Positions 6,884 to 12,914 of a stretch of DNA of 12,914 nucleotides are shown one piece after another. The stretch is taken from NCBI GenBank assembly GCA_008501785.1, contig QQUD01000292.1, positions 1-12,914 of the forward strand, in the 5' to 3' direction. The position numbers and the translations under genes are program-made. Position 1 is the stretch's first letter. Every line of letters begins with the position of its first letter. The notes under the pieces were generated by a model. The model was not told the origin of the DNA, did not search any database, and saw only the letters and a program-made list of their open reading frames with translations. The stretch is from Chloroflexota bacterium (GTDB lineage: Bacteria; Chloroflexota; Anaerolineae; Promineifilales; Promineifilaceae).

Positions 6884-7591
6884 GAAAATTTCCTTTAATG
6901 GAAACGGCCGTTTGTCTCGTAACAGCCAGATTGCACTTCCCCAAACCCAGGGTGCATAAAGGGCGAAACTTATCAACAAAGGGCCAGTTGCTAGTCCAGG
7001 TGCCAATACAAGTAAAGTTGTTGCAATAAGTGCAATTCCCCATTCAGCTACACCCAACCAAGCTAACCAGCGCGGATAGATGTGCGTTGCAAAAACGGCC
7101 GGAAGCAGCAGCAGTCCGGCAGCTGAATAAAGACCAAAGGCCGTGACATTGGTCAAGGCATTCGCTAGACTTTCCATGGATTGGAAAATGACCAGCAGCG
7201 ATTCAGTTGCCCCATTAGATGTGTTGATCAGTGCCTGTGCTAAATCAGGCAAGACAATTAGATTAACTAGCACGCCAATAATATCGACAGCGGCCGCGAC
7301 GATTGCCAAGCCAATTGCCAGCGCAGGCCACGGCCGTTTTGCATCCAAATGCCGACCCAGCGCATAGTAGCTCCATGAAAAACTAAGCGTCACGGCAAAC
7401 CAAAAAAGCCAGCCCGCTTGCCAACGCAGTGTGTGTTCGACAATCCAGGTGGCTCGCAGCAGCAAGTCGGCCTGACGCGCCGCTGTACCAGGCCCAAAAA
7501 CGACCCCCGCAACAAATAAGGCCAAAAACGTGTTGATCAACCCGGCCAAAAACAGGCCAATCACATCCAAATTTATAGAAAGTTTAAGCAT
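6860..7591 (-). CDS. Multi-pass membrane protein of unknown function, 243 residues
   Basis: About six hydrophobic helices are visible, near residues 8-32, 58-78, 88-115, 148-170, 176-198 and 203-222. The residues in and around the helices show no catalytic motif, and I do not recognise the family. The ATG at 7591 overlaps the stop of the upstream membrane gene by eight bases (ATGCTTAA), so translation is probably coupled and the two proteins may work together. No good separate ribosome binding site is present. The C-terminus is encoded by a repeat element and may be a recent extension. Confidence 0.78.
   Translation of the reverse strand: MLKLSINLDVIGLFLAGLINTFLALFVAGVVFGPGTAARQADLLLRATWIVEHTLRWQAGWLFWFAVTLSFSWSYYALGRHLDAKRPWPALAIGLAIVAAAVDIIGVLVNLIVLPDLAQALINTSNGATESLLVIFQSMESLANALTNVTAFGLYSAAGLLLLPAVFATHIYPRWLAWLGVAEWGIALIATTLLVLAPGLATGPLLISFALYAPWVWGSAIWLLRDKRPFPLKEIFVFSREVR
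6903..6912. repeat. AACGGCCGTT palindrome, exact copy
   Basis: Read as Lys-Arg-Pro-Phe near the C-terminus of the 243-residue membrane protein. Confidence 0.8.
7329..7338. repeat. CACGGCCGTT palindrome, one mismatch
   Basis: Read as Lys-Arg-Pro-Trp in a loop of the same 243-residue membrane protein. It is the second copy in this gene and uses the same frame. Confidence 0.55.
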
Positions 7592-8432
7592 GTCTGGGAA
7601 CTTTTTGCTCGGTGGTGCGATAACTGATAATAAGGCTGAAACTGGCTAGGACGACTAATCCTGCCAATGTGTAGTAAAGTGTGAGCGCGTTTCCTACATC
7701 GGAGCGTAGGTCGGAGGGGTGCAGCAGAGGTAAAAGGATGAATAGCAGGCCAGTTGCTGGGGCTTGCCAGAAGATGGGGCGCACACGCAGCCAGTCGCCA
7801 TCCCACAATGCCCAGGCGTAGGCGGCGGTATGCGTCATGAACAGCACGCCGATGAGTCCGCCAACCAGCGGCGGCAGTGTCCAGGGCAATGCTTGATTGA
7901 CCGCGTCTACCTGGAAGAGTAGTGTGAGGCTGCAAATTAAGCTGGTAATCAGAAATAGGGTTGCTAACAATCGGGCTGCGTTATTCAAGGGCATCTGAAT
8001 GGGCAGTCGCCCACCGTATTTTTTCTCATGGGTTGCAAACACATAGGGTGCGGCAAAAAACAGCACCAGATACATACTCAGCCAATAAGTCAGGTGAAAC
8101 CAGGGGTGAGCCAGGAAAGGTTTCAGGTAAAAGAATGTCAGCACCGTTGCCAGGATGGAGAACAGCGTAATGACAACCATGATAATACGCACACGCGCCC
8201 AACTGGTTTGAAAAACGCCAACACCAATCAAGAGCAGGGCGTTTGCGTACATGACACCCATCAAACGTGCATTAATTGCAGGCTTGACGGTCCACACAAA
8301 AAGCTGCTCGGTCATATTTGGCAAGCTCATCAAGATGAGGATGGCTGGCACGGCATTGGCGAGCAGCACTAAAAAGACAAACTTTACGCCTGTAGGCAAA
8401 TCGTTGGCCCACCATTGTTTCAAATAATCCAT
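7584..8432 (-). CDS. Multi-pass membrane protein of unknown function, 282 residues
   Basis: About eight hydrophobic helices are visible, near residues 15-36, 58-76, 80-103, 111-131, 152-172, 184-204, 217-236 and 247-270. The family is not recognised. There are no obvious charged transport motifs, but several Trp, His and Tyr residues sit at helix ends. The ATG at 8432 has a strong AGGAGA ribosome binding site about six bases upstream. It is the first gene of an overlapping pair with the 243-residue protein. A hairpin repeat lies between it and the upstream oxidoreductase gene, so it may be transcribed separately or at a different level. Confidence 0.8.
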   Translation of the reverse strand: MDYLKQWWANDLPTGVKFVFLVLLANAVPAILILMSLPNMTEQLFVWTVKPAINARLMGVMYANALLLIGVGVFQTSWARVRIIMVVITLFSILATVLTFFYLKPFLAHPWFHLTYWLSMYLVLFFAAPYVFATHEKKYGGRLPIQMPLNNAARLLATLFLITSLICSLTLLFQVDAVNQALPWTLPPLVGGLIGVLFMTHTAAYAWALWDGDWLRVRPIFWQAPATGLLFILLPLLHPSDLRSDVGNALTLYYTLAGLVVLASFSLIISYRTTEQKVPRHA

Positions 8433-8454
8433 AAAGTCTCCTAGGAAGTTTTGT

Positions 8455-8526
8455 AGTCGGGTGGTCTTGTAGTCGGGTAGTCGAAAAAGAAGACTAACCG
8501 ACTATTCGACTAAGGACCATTCGACT
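8455..8526. repeat. Long hairpin element made of TAGTCG/CGACTA words (copy A)
   Basis: The left arm 8455-8483 and right arm 8499-8526 face each other across a 15-base loop. Aligned as an inverted repeat, 23 of 28 positions are Watson-Crick, with one bulge. All five other positions would be G-U pairs in an RNA copied as the plus strand. Inside each arm the TAGTCG word is itself repeated. It sits between the oxidoreductase stop and the ribosome binding site of the next gene. Confidence 0.65.
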
Positions 8527-8533
8527 TACTTTT

Positions 8534-8932
8534 TTAAACACCTTTGAAAAATATTTCGACGATTGGGCTGCCTGTGACGAGATCATCAATCGACTCGACT
8601 TGATCGCGATACCATTGGGTAGCGGGGGCACTCATCAAATAGCGGCGGTCTGCTAGGTCGGTGATGGGCTTGGCTGTAGCGGCGAGTTGGGCGTGAATTG
8701 ACTCTTTGAAGCAAAATGTGAAGTCTGGTGTAGCAAGTAAATTTGCCATCCAGTCACGGGGGGTGTATGTGCCGCTTTTGCCATCGGTGTTGGGTGTGCC
8801 GCAGATGATGATACGGCCGTTTACATTCATAAACCAAATCTCCGTCGTCCGCGGCTGACCAGATTTCACGCCAATTGTGATGATGTCTATGAGCTTGTCC
8901 GTTTTTAAAGCACGTCTGATTGCTTCGTTCAT
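8534..8932 (-). CDS. Ddn-like deazaflavin (F420)-dependent nitroreductase family protein, 132 residues
   Basis: The sequence follows the split beta-barrel family of F420H2-dependent quinone/nitro reductases: DIITIGVKSGQPRTTEIWF, then GRIIICGTP, then RDWMANLLATPDFTF and DLADRRYLM. Such enzymes use reduced coenzyme F420 to reduce quinones, nitro compounds or other acceptors; substrate cannot be told here. The start is set to ATG 8932 because AGGA lies six bases upstream. An upstream in-frame TTG at 8950 would lie inside the flanking repeat and have no ribosome binding site. Length is near normal for the family. It is flanked on both sides by hairpin repeat elements, so it could be an independently acquired or insulated cassette. 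No F420 biosynthesis gene is in the window. Confidence 0.82.
   Translation of the reverse strand: MNEAIRRALKTDKLIDIITIGVKSGQPRTTEIWFMNVNGRIIICGTPNTDGKSGTYTPRDWMANLLATPDFTFCFKESIHAQLAATAKPITDLADRRYLMSAPATQWYRDQVESIDDLVTGSPIVEIFFKGV
8812..8821. repeat. TACGGCCGTT palindrome, one mismatch
   Basis: Read as Asn-Gly-Arg (AAC GGC CGT) in the Ddn-like protein, a third reading frame relative to the other copies. Confidence 0.55.
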
Positions 8933-8942
8933 TTTTTGTCCT

Positions 8943-9025
8943 GTAGTCAAGTAGTTGAATAGTCTTGTAGCCGAGGCGTAATTTTCCTGACTACAAGACT
9001 ACCAGACTATCCGACCAAAGACTAC
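8943..9025. repeat. Hairpin element made of TAGTC/GACTA words (copy B)
   Basis: An inner perfect 11-base stem pairs TAGTCTTGTAG (8960-8970) with CTACAAGACTA (8991-9001) around a 20-base loop. An outer GTAGTC/GACTAC pair (8943-8948, 9020-9025) extends it. The stop codon of the secreted peptidase (9022-9024) lies inside the outer arm. It may act as a terminator or RNA-stabilising hairpin after that gene, although no clear T-tract follows. Confidence 0.6.
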
Positions 9026-12000
9026 CGAATGATGATTGGCAGGTAAAGTTTATACTCGATTGCTACCGAGCAGGTGGCGTTGGTGGTGAGGATGGAGAGA
9101 ACGGCCGTATTGCTCTGCACACTCCCTTCACTATTCTCAACTATCACGTGATAGCTGCCTGCGTCGTTGTTGGAAACGGCCGTTAACGTCAACGTCGGCT
9201 CATCTTCGCCGCCAATGATATTGCCATCCTTGAACCAAGTGTAGGTGAGCGGATCGGAACCGGTGGCAACAACATTGAATTCTGTTGTGCCGCAGGTGTT
9301 GACCGATTGGTTGGTGGGTTGGGTGGTGATGGCGGGAGCTGTGGGTGGTGGGGTGATGAGGAAAACGGAAACGGCCGTTTCGCTATCCTCATAATTATTC
9401 TTCGTACACATCGCCTTCACCACCGTGTCAGACGTGACATTGAAACTACTCGAGTATTTCGTGTCACTCGTCGTTGGTTCACTGCCATCTGTTGTGTAGT
9501 AAATAGATGCGCTAGTGGTGCCGCTGCTGATGCTCACATTCTTTGAGCTTTCAAACGTGCCGCCTTCGGTAATCGTTGGGGTGTCACACACAAACGTGAA
9601 TTCTGCTTCAGCGATGCCACTGTCAAACCAGCCCGCCTGTGCGGACAACGCTTTTACAGTTTGCGGCGAGAAGACGCTGAAATTGTACGTGCCCCCTGTT
9701 CCATTTCCTGATGTTGAGAAATTAGCAACTGGTTCCGTGCCATCCTTCGTCACGTACAGGCGACGAACATTGAATGGTGTCGAGAAATCTGGTGCCTGAA
9801 CTTTGACAGAAACACTGTTCGTAAACACACCACCAGGAGGCGAGATGGTTGGTGTTTGAATTGGACCATTAACCGGATTTACGACCACAATTGTGGCCGA
9901 CGCCATGCCGCTGTTTGCACCTGATTTGTAAGCCCGTGCCCGTACAAAGTAAGTGGTCGGACTGGCATTCAGCAAAAACGGGCCGCTGTAAACTTGCGCC
10001 GTTCCAGATGTGTTTGGATCGGAAGCGTCCAGCGTGTATTTGATTTGGCTTACGTTTGCGGTGTCTGTGGTAATGGTCACTAAAACAGGTCCGTTAAAGT
10101 TGCCGCCAATTGGGTCGATTTTAGGCGTAGCGATATTGATAGATGTGTTGAAGACTGTGTAAGCTGCCGTGGATGTAGAACTGGCATTTGCACCGGGCAA
10201 AAATGCCTTTGCTTTGACAGTATGTTGGCCGATGCCTAAGTTAAATGGACCCGTATACGCAGTCGAGTAACTGGTTGGCTCTGCGCCATTGGTTGTGTAA
10301 CGAATGGTTGCGTTTGCCGTGGTGGTTGACAGCGTGACTTGCAAATTATTGTTGGCCGTTGTGCCGCTGGGGGGCGAGAAGGTGGGGGCGTTCGCTTCTC
10401 CCACAATCGTGAACAATTTGGTGACCACATTGCTGGGCGAATAGCCATCCAGGTAAATGCGGGCCTTCACTGTGGTAGAACTGGTGAGTGCGAGGGGTTC
10501 GGTGAACAGCGCCGACGATTCGGTAGGCGTGCTGCCGTCGAGCGTGTAGCGAATTTGAGCACCGAGTACGGTAGACCCCAGGTAAACGGTGACTTCACCG
10601 GCAAAGGTGCCGCCGTCTGGATAGACGACGGGACTGGGCAGGGTGATCGGGGTAATCGTGATGTCACCAGCATAGGCGGTGTCGCTTTTGTAGTAGCCAT
10701 CTTTATAGGCACGCGCTACGATTTCATAGGTGCCAGGAGCTAGATTTAATGGCCCAGTGTATTCAGTACCGGGATAAAAGAAGGATGGTGCTCGCCCATC
10801 AGTACGGTACCGAATGGTTGCGCCCGGGGTGCTGGTACTCATGATGATGCTGGTTCCCTGATTGTACGTGCCGCCATTGGGTGAAATGGTTGGCGTGGCG
10901 ACTTTTGGCGTGGTGGATGTGTAGATTGCGGTTGCCGTCTCACTTTCGATGAAGCGGTCGGCAAACGAGTTGCCGCTGAATGCTTTGGCCCGCACCGTTG
11001 CACCGTAAAGCAGATGAATCTTATCACCTAATTCTGGAATGTAGATAAAAGAGTCGAATGTTGGTTCGCTGCCGTTGAGGGTGTAGCGGATGTGTGTGTT
11101 GGTGCTGTTTTGCGAACCGTCGCCGTAACCAATGGTGACCTGGAGCGGCATGTTGAAATCGCCGCTGCCGGGAGTGATGGTTGGGGCGACTGGCTCGGGC
11201 AAGTTCCAAATGCTGTTAATGGCTCCGCGCAAATCGGGGAAGGGGCCGATATGTTCTGCCCCTTCATTTGCTTGTGGTGTGCCTGTGTTGATTAGCAGGC
11301 TTTTGACGGTTGCCGGGGTGCTGGCGGTACCGTTTTTGGCGATGTAGTTGGCCTGCACAATGGCAGCGGCGGCGGTGACCATGGGCGATGCACCGGATGT
11401 GCCGCTAAACAGCGTGTAGTTGAGGCTGTCGCCTTCGTCGTTGTAGTAGTTGCCGTAACCAGGAGCCAGAATGTGCATCCCCCAACCTTGCAGGTCAACG
11501 GTGCTGCCGTAGGTGGATGAGCCGTCATTCCAGGCGCGTGGCGTGGGTGTCCAAATTGATTTTGCCGAGCCGACAATGATTGCCCCAGAGTCTTCGGCGG
11601 CGGTGAACGGATCATGGCCTCTGCTCAAATAGAAGTTGTGATCGAGGTCTTCATCTCCGTTGCCTGCTGCTTCAACGACAACAATTTTTTTGCCAACCGC
11701 AACTTTAATTGCTGCATAAACTGCCGGGTCCCATTCAACTGGCACATAGTTGCCGTCACGTCCGGCGGCTTGCTGTTCTATTAAAATGATGTCACCCGCG
11801 TTCAGGTTGTCGATGCAGCGGGTGATAGCATTGGCGATGTTGAAGCTGCCGTTGTGTGGGGTAACGGGCGAGAAGAGGAGTCGTGCTTCTGGGACCATGC
11901 CGGTGATGCCCCAGCCGTTGTCTTTTGCGCCTAACATGCCGAGAACGGCCGTTCCATGCTCATAAAAATCGTTTGTGTATTGTTTGGAAGGATCAGCCAG

Positions 12001-12696
12001 TAAAATGATGGCGGGTAAGTCGGCGTGTTGATTATAACCGTACTCCACATCGCAAATGTCGATGCCAGCGCCACGTCCGCCGGTTCCTTCCCAGGCGTAG
12101 CGCACATCCATGCCACCGTTGGCAGCGGGGTCCAGGTAGCGCTGGTAAATGTTGGTGTTGGATTGGGTGTTGAAATTGCCGGGATTGCTGGTTTCGTAGT
12201 CGGGGGGCAGCGGCGGCTGGATGGGTTTATCTACCGGATAGGCGACTTCGACCAGCGGTGAGGCCCAAAACTCAGGGATGGCTTCAGCAGCTTCGATTCC
12301 TTTGGGCAGCGTGACGCGGAAGAAGAGGCTAAGATCGGGAATGTCTTCGTCAACTTCAGCTTCGGCCGTTTTTTGCCAGTTATTGAGGGTGGCAACGGGG
12401 ATGTCTTCGAATGTAGCCGCCCATTCCCCGGCGGGGAGGGATTGGGTGGGGTCGTTTTCGGTTTTGTTGGTGGATTGGGGGAGGGATAAACGGCCGTTTT
12501 CTACCCGAACTGCCATTCCATCAACTAATTTAACCTGAATAATATTGCGTTCATGCACCTCATAATCAACCCACACATCCGGCGGGGCCGCCTCTACCCG
12601 TGTTGATTGTGTTTGCAAGAGTGCCATTGTGCCTAGCAACAGGCAGGCAAAGATAATGAAAATGATTTTAGAACGACTTGAATACAAGCGATACAT
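9022..12696 (-). CDS. Secreted subtilisin-like serine protease (S8) with seven chitobiase-type domains and an Ig-like domain, 1224 residues
   Basis: The start at 12696 has a strong GAGGTGA ribosome binding site. A signal peptide covers about residues 1-37 (basic start, IIFIIFACLLLG core, VEAA end). A propeptide-like region runs to about 180. The peptidase domain holds D216 (ICDVEYG), H247 (EHGTAV), oxyanion N346 (AAGN) and S434 (SGTSGASP), so it looks active. Seven beta domains of the CHB_HEX_C type follow at about 503-595, 599-683, 687-766, 768-850, 855-940, 947-1036 and 1038-1115, each with an IRYT-DGxxPT core. An Ig-like domain with the W-DAGSYHV pattern covers 1119-1203. The last residues are YKLYLPIIIR, the tail style common in secreted Chloroflexota proteins. 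It should act outside the cell, probably on protein, with the repeats binding polymer or cell surface; that is inference. Confidence 0.93.
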   Translation of the reverse strand: MYRLYSSRSKIIFIIFACLLLGTMALLQTQSTRVEAAPPDVWVDYEVHERNIIQVKLVDGMAVRVENGRLSLPQSTNKTENDPTQSLPAGEWAATFEDIPVATLNNWQKTAEAEVDEDIPDLSLFFRVTLPKGIEAAEAIPEFWASPLVEVAYPVDKPIQPPLPPDYETSNPGNFNTQSNTNIYQRYLDPAANGGMDVRYAWEGTGGRGAGIDICDVEYGYNQHADLPAIILLADPSKQYTNDFYEHGTAVLGMLGAKDNGWGITGMVPEARLLFSPVTPHNGSFNIANAITRCIDNLNAGDIILIEQQAAGRDGNYVPVEWDPAVYAAIKVAVGKKIVVVEAAGNGDEDLDHNFYLSRGHDPFTAAEDSGAIIVGSAKSIWTPTPRAWNDGSSTYGSTVDLQGWGMHILAPGYGNYYNDEGDSLNYTLFSGTSGASPMVTAAAAIVQANYIAKNGTASTPATVKSLLINTGTPQANEGAEHIGPFPDLRGAINSIWNLPEPVAPTITPGSGDFNMPLQVTIGYGDGSQNSTNTHIRYTLNGSEPTFDSFIYIPELGDKIHLLYGATVRAKAFSGNSFADRFIESETATAIYTSTTPKVATPTISPNGGTYNQGTSIIMSTSTPGATIRYRTDGRAPSFFYPGTEYTGPLNLAPGTYEIVARAYKDGYYKSDTAYAGDITITPITLPSPVVYPDGGTFAGEVTVYLGSTVLGAQIRYTLDGSTPTESSALFTEPLALTSSTTVKARIYLDGYSPSNVVTKLFTIVGEANAPTFSPPSGTTANNNLQVTLSTTTANATIRYTTNGAEPTSYSTAYTGPFNLGIGQHTVKAKAFLPGANASSTSTAAYTVFNTSINIATPKIDPIGGNFNGPVLVTITTDTANVSQIKYTLDASDPNTSGTAQVYSGPFLLNASPTTYFVRARAYKSGANSGMASATIVVVNPVNGPIQTPTISPPGGVFTNSVSVKVQAPDFSTPFNVRRLYVTKDGTEPVANFSTSGNGTGGTYNFSVFSPQTVKALSAQAGWFDSGIAEAEFTFVCDTPTITEGGTFESSKNVSISSGTTSASIYYTTDGSEPTTSDTKYSSSFNVTSDTVVKAMCTKNNYEDSETAVSVFLITPPPTAPAITTQPTNQSVNTCGTTEFNVVATGSDPLTYTWFKDGNIIGGEDEPTLTLTAVSNNDAGSYHVIVENSEGSVQSNTAVLSILTTNATCSVAIEYKLYLPIIIR
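9100..9109. repeat. AACGGCCGTA palindrome, one mismatch
   Basis: Read as Thr-Ala-Val (residues 1197-1199) at the end of the Ig-like domain of the subtilase. Confidence 0.55.
9175..9184. repeat. AACGGCCGTT palindrome, exact copy
   Basis: Read as Thr-Ala-Val (residues 1172-1174) within the Ig-like domain. Confidence 0.8.
9370..9379. repeat. AACGGCCGTT palindrome, exact copy extended to 14 bases
   Basis: The symmetry continues one G and one A outward (GAAACGGCCGTTTC, 9368-9381). Read as Thr-Ala-Val (1107-1109) at the end of the seventh beta domain. Confidence 0.8.
11944..11953. repeat. AACGGCCGTT palindrome, exact copy
   Basis: It encodes Thr-Ala-Val (249-251) directly beside catalytic His247 of the subtilase, so even the active-site segment accommodates it. 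Confidence 0.8.
12489..12498. repeat. AACGGCCGTT palindrome, exact copy
   Basis: Read as Asn-Gly-Arg (67-69) in the propeptide region, a different frame from the Thr-Ala-Val copies of the same gene. Confidence 0.8.
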
Positions 12697-12722
12697 AATT
12701 CACCTCGAAAAATATTTATATG

Positions 12723-12738
12723 GTCTCACTTGGGAGAC
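12723..12738. promoter_or_regulatory. Small dyad next to an AT-rich -10-like box upstream of the subtilase
   Basis: GTCTC (12723-12727) and GAGAC (12734-12738) are perfect inverted arms with a six-base centre. On the minus strand they are followed by CATATAAATA, a possible -10 region, just before the ribosome binding site. A well-spaced -35 was not found, so both the promoter and an operator role are tentative. Confidence 0.3.
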
Positions 12739-12774
12739 GTTGGACACACAAAAGAAGGGGGAGAAAAAATTAAT

Positions 12775-12817
12775 AATGAATTGTGAATGCTACAGAATGT
12801 AGCAGTCACAATTCATT
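12775..12817 (-). terminator. Rho-independent terminator of the right-edge gene
   Basis: Two 19-base arms (12775-12793 and 12799-12817) are complementary at 18 of 19 positions around a five-base loop. Reading the minus strand, the stem begins seven bases after the stop at 12824 and is followed by ATTAATTTTTTC, a T-rich run. It separates the upstream gene from the subtilase promoter. The stem is unusually long and AT-rich for a plain terminator, so a small repeat element is also possible. Confidence 0.7.
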
Positions 12818-12823
12818 GTTTTC

Positions 12824-12914
12824 TTATTTAAAGCCAACCACGCTCAGCGTATACGACGCATAAATGTCATCATCTGTAATGCCCCAATGCACCTGTATGC
12901 TTTGCACTTTGGTA
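12824..12914 (-). CDS. Partial gene: C-terminal 29 residues of an unknown protein
   Basis: The minus strand is open from the right edge to TAA at 12824-12826, ending VHWGITDDDIYASYTLSVVGFK. The alternating hydrophobic pattern suggests beta strands, as at the end of a sandwich or secreted domain. The frame is supported by the terminator hairpin placed directly after its stop. The family cannot be recognised from so little. Confidence 0.55.
   Translation of the reverse strand, partial: TKVQSIQVHWGITDDDIYASYTLSVVGFK

Noticed and set aside
7289..7298. AGCGGCCGCG as another copy of the iterated palindrome
   Set aside because: It shares only the CGGCCG core and the outer bases differ on both sides; it is counted as background, like 2583, 7096 and 12363.
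8455..9025. CRISPR array suggested by repeated TAGTCG words
   Set aside because: Units are irregular, in both orientations and without uniform spacers; a protein gene lies between the clusters.
10339..10743. Long plus-strand frame of 134 codons inside the subtilase gene
   Set aside because: It is antisense to the conserved repeat domains and has low-complexity Gly/Arg composition typical of a shadow frame.

Overview
This window most likely comes from a member of the Chloroflexota (Anaerolineae/Caldilineae-like), probably a soil, sludge or sediment lineage. The clues are a large secreted protein ending in a Tyr-Leu-Pro-aliphatic-Arg tail, an F420-type (Ddn-like) oxidoreductase, a TPR-plus-membrane protein and an 'LxRTIGxQAV' leader of the kind seen in proteins linked to contractile injection systems. 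This is inference from protein style, not a taxonomic proof. No rRNA, tRNA, CRISPR array, transposase or phage gene was found.

Layout from left to right. A minus-strand gene runs off the left edge (1-407); it carries the IGxQAV leader and several 'QR' motifs. A 580-base spacer with no convincing gene follows. Two plus-strand genes come next: a small TPR/four-helix membrane protein with a damaged-looking 5' end (about 1018-1608), and a 727-residue DUF3604/PHP-type predicted metallohydrolase (1729-3912). From 3943 to the right edge everything is on the minus strand. In transcription order this half holds: the 3' end of an unknown gene (12824-12914); a 19-bp hairpin terminator; a secreted 1224-residue subtilase with seven chitobiase-type beta domains and an Ig-like domain; a Ddn-like oxidoreductase; two overlapping multi-pass membrane proteins; a cysteine-rich zinc-ribbon-like protein; an ErcA-type iron alcohol dehydrogenase with its own good promoter; and an overlapping soluble PAS histidine kinase.

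The best functional unit is the ErcA-like dehydrogenase overlapping the kinase. ErcA and Erc kinases are linked in the regulation of ethanol oxidation in Pseudomonas, so the pair probably senses alcohol or redox state. The two membrane proteins overlap and are likely co-translated.

Two DNA-level patterns cut across the genes. First, the palindrome AACGGCCGTT occurs exactly eight times and five more times with one mismatch. It falls in all three coding frames and in spacers, so it behaves like a highly iterated palindrome comparable in style to cyanobacterial HIP1. Second, elements built from TAGTCG/CGACTA words sit at three successive gene junctions (about 6848-6883, 8455-8526 and 8943-9025). 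Two of them fold into hairpins, and two overlap the 3' ends of genes.
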